From an uncultured Selenomonadaceae bacterium (GTDB lineage: Bacteria; Bacillota; Negativicutes; Selenomonadales; Selenomonadaceae): DNA of 9,481 bases. The DNA lies in assembly GCA_902782705.1 (NCBI GenBank), contig CACZOL010000132.1, positions 1-9,481 of the forward strand, given 5' to 3'. The stretch's first letter is position 1. Every line of letters starts with the position of its first letter. The position numbers and the translations under genes are program-made. Below, piece by piece: positions 7,401-9,481 of the stretch. The notes below the pieces were generated by a model. That model was not told where the DNA came from. It saw nothing but the letters and a program-made list of their open reading frames with translations, and did not search any database.

Positions 7401-9481
7401 GCCGCGACTTCGATTCCCGCTGCTTGGACGCCGCAAGATACGTTGCCGCCGCCGCCGCATACATACCGTTTTCCTTCTGTACACGCGCTTTCAGGAAAAG
7501 CGTCTCGCCCGCCTGCGCGTCCGTCAGCGTTCCGGCAGCCAACGCATCCTCGATAAGCCGCTCCGCTTCCGTCGCGTCTTTATCCAGCCAAGCGGCGGCC
7601 GCCGAAAGATAAAGCGCATATCCGTCCTGCGGCTGTTCCGTCCGCAGCTTTTCCGCCGCGTTTCTCGCAAGCGCCGCATCCTCCGCCTCCACGGCGACCG
7701 CCGCAAGCCGCGCCAAGATATCCGGCGTCTTCGGTTCCGCCGCCCATATCCAGTCTGCCTCCGCCAGTGCCTGCCGCTTGTCCCCGTCCCGAAGGAAGGT
7801 CTCCATCCGATCCGCGCTCTCCGAAAGCTCGCCCTCCTGCGGCACAGACTGTTCTTCCAAATAATCCTTCCAGATCGTTTCATAGGCCGCCGCCAGATCG
7901 GCCCCGTACTGTTCCTCGTCCATCAAAGGCGAGCGGCGCATCATGTCCCGCAGATTCTTGCGGAACGCGCACAAAAGCTCCTTGTCTCCGGCGAGCCCTA
8001 CCGCCTTTTGCACATACTCCTCCGGCGTATTCGCTACGAGTTCGCCAAGCCCGAGGTTCATAAGAAGGCTCTTACCGAAGCGCGCGCCGTGATCCGCCCC
8101 CGCCATCGTCAAGACGGGAACGCCCATGAATATCGCGTCGCACGTTGTCCCGCCGCCGGGATAGGGGAACGTGTCCAGCGAAATATCCATATCCTTGTAT
8201 TCTTCGATATATTCCAGCGAGAATTCTCGGGTTTCCACGCGATCCCGCGGGATTCCCATACGCTCCATGCGATCCAGCGCGTACTCCCGATTCTCCTCCT
8301 CGTTAAAGATATCCCCTTTCAGCAAAAGCCGCGAGTTCGGCGTCTTGTCCAAAATCTCCGCCCACAGTCGAAGCGCCTCGTCGGACATCTTGCCGAAACT
8401 GTTGAAACTCCCGTATGTAACATAGCCGTTTCGGATACACGGCGGCTCGTCCGCCGGAAGCGGTATGCTGCCGACTTCTTTGTAGCAGAAATGCGTTCGC
8501 GGCAAAACCAACAGTTTTTCCGTGAACGCTTTTTGCGTCTCCTCGTCGTCGAGATAGACGTCGCCCAGAAAATAGTCGACCGTCGAAAGCCCCGTCGACG
8601 CCCAATAGCCGATGCCGCAAATCTGTACCGGCGCAGGCTTATACGCGAGAATGTTCAAGGCGTTTCCTGTCGTATGTCCGCCCAATTCCACGAGAATGTC
8701 GATCTCGTCTTCGTAAATCCTGCGCGCCGCCTGCTCGGCCGAATGACCGCGAAGATTGCGCCAGCAGTCCACGCGCTTTTCCAGCTCGCTGCTGAACGCG
8801 TCTTCCTTGCCCGTCATATAGGCATATACGGAAAACGGGGACGCACCCTTACCGCGAAGCATCGCCGCCACAAAGCGCAGTACCACATGATAGCGAAAAT
8901 CCGCCGAAATATATCCGACGCGCAGCTTTTTGTCCGGGCTGCGCCGACGATGACGAAAACGCTTGACGTCGGCGTAAAACGTATCATATTTCGCCGCCGC
9001 CGCGCGGAATTCTTCCGGCGTGCATCCCGACAAATAATGAAGATCGAACAGATAATTCCCGTATTGGCTCGCGGCCAGTTTCGGCGAAACCTTCGACGAC
9101 TCCAGATCGTACTTCGCCGCTTTTTCGCACTGTCCCAGAAGACGGCATACCCGCCCCAGAATATTATAGATGCGCTCCTTGACCTGATCGTTCATGTCCT
9201 CATTCAGAAGCGCCTCCATCGGCTCGATCAGGGAAGCTCTCGCGCCTTTCAAATACTCCAATCGTGCCGAAATGAATTTGATGTACGGCTTATCCGGCGC
9301 AATCTCCTTCAGCTCTTCCAGCGCCTTTTCCGCGCCTTTCTCATCGCCCGTCTCGATGGAAAACGTCGTCAGCATTTCCAGCGCGGCGGCGCGGTCAAAC
9401 GGCATAAACGCCTCGATCGCCTCCCGCGCCCCTTGCAGCGTCCCGTGTTCCATCGCGGCATACGCCGCCGCCCGAAGCTGC
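4471..9481 (-). CDS. Giant three-module O-GlcNAc-transferase-like (GT41/SPINDLY) protein, 5' end missing
   Basis: At least 1,669 codons. The frame stays open to the window edge; nine codons (QLRAAAYAA) precede the first in-window ATG at 9453, which continues a helical repeat and has no ribosome site, so the true start lies upstream. Numbering from that ATG: TPR-like region 1-175; GT41 module 1, 176-531; helical/TPR spacer 532-734; module 2, 735-1090; helical/TPR spacer 1091-1296; module 3, 1297-1656; stop TAA. Modules 1 and 3 keep the family marks: GYIS.DFR.H (H189, H1311), GHTTGN (H260, H1383), PAP(V/I)QI, the FN...K lysine (K355, K1479), LDT(F/Y)P, GGGTTCD and MGVP. GT41 enzymes move GlcNAc or another sugar from a UDP or similar donor to protein Ser/Thr (Asn in the HMW1C branch) in the cytoplasm. 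Module 2 is degenerate (own entry). Usual bacterial GT41 proteins have one catalytic unit, so three in one chain is large. It is probably the first gene of the operon visible here. Confidence 0.93.
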   Translation of the reverse strand, partial: QLRAAAYAAMEHGTLQGAREAIEAFMPFDRAAALEMLTTFSIETGDEKGAEKALEELKEIAPDKPYIKFISARLEYLKGARASLIEPMEALLNEDMNDQVKERIYNILGRVCRLLGQCEKAAKYDLESSKVSPKLAASQYGNYLFDLHYLSGCTPEEFRAAAAKYDTFYADVKRFRHRRRSPDKKLRVGYISADFRYHVVLRFVAAMLRGKGASPFSVYAYMTGKEDAFSSELEKRVDCWRNLRGHSAEQAARRIYEDEIDILVELGGHTTGNALNILAYKPAPVQICGIGYWASTGLSTVDYFLGDVYLDDEETQKAFTEKLLVLPRTHFCYKEVGSIPLPADEPPCIRNGYVTYGSFNSFGKMSDEALRLWAEILDKTPNSRLLLKGDIFNEEENREYALDRMERMGIPRDRVETREFSLEYIEEYKDMDISLDTFPYPGGGTTCDAIFMGVPVLTMAGADHGARFGKSLLMNLGLGELVANTPEEYVQKAVGLAGDKELLCAFRKNLRDMMRRSPLMDEEQYGADLAAAYETIWKDYLEEQSVPQEGELSESADRMETFLRDGDKRQALAEADWIWAAEPKTPDILARLAAVAVEAEDAALARNAAEKLRTEQPQDGYALYLSAAAAWLDKDATEAERLIEDALAAGTLTDAQAGETLFLKARVQKENGMYAAAAATYLAASKQRESKSRQAEAYSRYLLCLYLSGEKPETVRREAAGYGAFFSEIQPYTYDPAEEHHDALHIGYILHGAAETNTTRFLQALFQCFDRSRFEVYAYVLEEPNEYCAGFLASATGKRTLTGLSAEAAARRIREDGIDILVDLTGHTEKNGLPILAYRPAPIQVSGVGYPATTGLPTVDYFLADIHTAPKGAERFFTEKLIRLSESHLCIEAPKDAPKFPTGAPVDEAGYLTFGVLTRWEKVTEDALRAWAEILRRMPEARLLVQDGVFADEARRAEAIDRMTAAGIDTSRVELETWSEEKYLAAYERVDIALDTYPRSGRRATCEALYMGIPVVTMNGKHPSSRLGASFLASAGLEELCAADWASYAKKATRLAKDRERLTDLHLTLRRTILQTAMMDGYCYLEALEEEYGKVFAEWERSAGQKVQMPILQRRWDRMQAEMAEERWEAAAATGGRLVAAGVNLPQSTIQMSNVYFNLKDDIHRLYWTQKAVDANPSSRVRLSVWLADAQDARGYTLDSLKTHRQMLASWTKKVKEPKLVQNAYLHQGLITHILGDAQESRRCYEAAYQMGQTLAERSGAYGSMLLAYNNLELPQEELFEKSMEYTNIVREIVPYQHDRRARTHKKIRVGYISPDFRLHVMYHFVYAFFAAYDHERFEVYAYSMVKKEDGYTEILKRQVNEWRDIAKLSAEEAAKIIYEDEIDILFELAGHTTGNCLLALAYKPAPIQISGLGYMATTGLSTVDYFLTDAFVDPPGMHEKYFVEKLLYVSSHFCYTAVGFEGFAESDGAPCKKRGWVLFGVFNQYKKVTDEMIVAWREILSRVPKSKILFKGPAFSSLQVQDFAYRRMKALGLPMERVIFEAGTLDYMNRYLDVDISLDTYPWPGGGTTCDSLYMGVPMVSRYGDARGTRFSYGILAAVGLEDLATPTVKDYIEKAVALALDQELLDALHKNLRKMMAKSPITDVKKYMGDLEARYEEIWNAWKQGQA
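4486..5565 (-). repeat. GT41 catalytic module 3 (intact motifs)
   Basis: Codes for residues 1297-1656. Key positions: D1307 and H1311 in GYISPDFRLH, H1383 in AGHTTGN, F1474-N1475 and K1479 in FNQYKK, K1503 in LFKG, D1551 in LDTYP, and GGGTTCD at 1557-1563. It resembles module 1 more than module 2, with short stretches of shared DNA (GTGTCCAGCGAAATAT on the plus strand occurs in both, near 4799 and 8171). Confidence 0.82.
6184..7251 (-). repeat. GT41 catalytic module 2 (probably inactive)
   Basis: Codes for residues 735-1090. The fold marks remain (GHT with H818, RPAPIQVSGVGY, LDTYP, MGIPVVTM, K913), but the early Asp and His of GYIS.DFR.H are Gly743 and Thr747, FN is Leu908-Thr909, the LLLKG lysine is Gln937, and GGGTTCD reads GRRATCE (992-998). 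These changes hit several donor-binding and catalytic positions together, which suggests a structural or regulatory module. Confidence 0.75.
7861..8928 (-). repeat. GT41 catalytic module 1 (intact motifs)
   Basis: Codes for residues 176-531 of the giant protein. Key positions: D185 and H189 in GYISADFRYH, H260 in GGHTTGN, F350-N351 and K355 in FNSFGK, K379 in LLLKG, D427 in LDTFP, and GGGTTCD at 433-439. All sites I associate with UDP-sugar binding and catalysis in human OGT-type enzymes are kept, so an active transferase is expected. Confidence 0.82.

Noticed and set aside
9451..9453. ATG as the true start of the giant glycosyltransferase gene
   Set aside because: No ribosome site precedes it, and the upstream codons stay open and continue the helical repeat to the window edge.

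Overview
This window holds a single leftward (minus-strand) gene cluster from a GC-rich bacterium (roughly 55-60% G+C by eye). It looks like a protein- or surface-glycosylation locus. AGGAGG-type ribosome binding sites and tightly packed genes suggest a Firmicutes-like organism. A Negativicutes member such as a Selenomonas relative is my best guess, but it rests on general resemblance and no marker in the window proves it.

In transcription order (right to left) the layout is: (1) 9481-4471, the 3' part of a giant gene of at least 1,669 codons with three tandem O-GlcNAc-transferase-like (GT41/SPINDLY-type) catalytic modules separated by helical TPR-like spacers; (2) 4440-3319, a two-lobed TPR-like protein with an Ala/Pro/Glu-rich linker; (3) 3314-2415, a class I methyltransferase-like protein with a degenerate SAM-binding loop; (4) 2428-1745, a small StrF-type glycosyltransferase; (5) 1722-601, a GT2 glycosyltransferase whose C-terminal ~108 residues look like the N-terminal domain of IS5/IS1182-type transposases; (6) 549-103, a 148-residue protein I do not recognise; (7) 50-1, the 5' half of tRNA-Arg(CCT), with its own promoter at 94-66. 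The first five genes are 30 bp or less apart or overlap, and 51 bp separate the fifth from the sixth, so genes 1-6 are probably one operon. No intrinsic terminator is visible before the tRNA.

Working model (inference): the giant GT41 protein puts the first sugar on Ser/Thr of a protein substrate, helped by the TPR partner. The GT2 and StrF-like enzymes extend the glycan and the methyltransferase-like protein modifies it or plays a structural part. Such sets often accompany flagellins or other abundant surface proteins, but no substrate gene lies in the window.

The two most unusual points are the transposase-derived domain fused to an otherwise intact GT2 enzyme, and a central GT41 module that has lost several catalytic and UDP-binding residues while both flanking modules keep them. 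No CRISPR array, intact insertion sequence or integrase is visible. There is no gene-free stretch over 300 bp.
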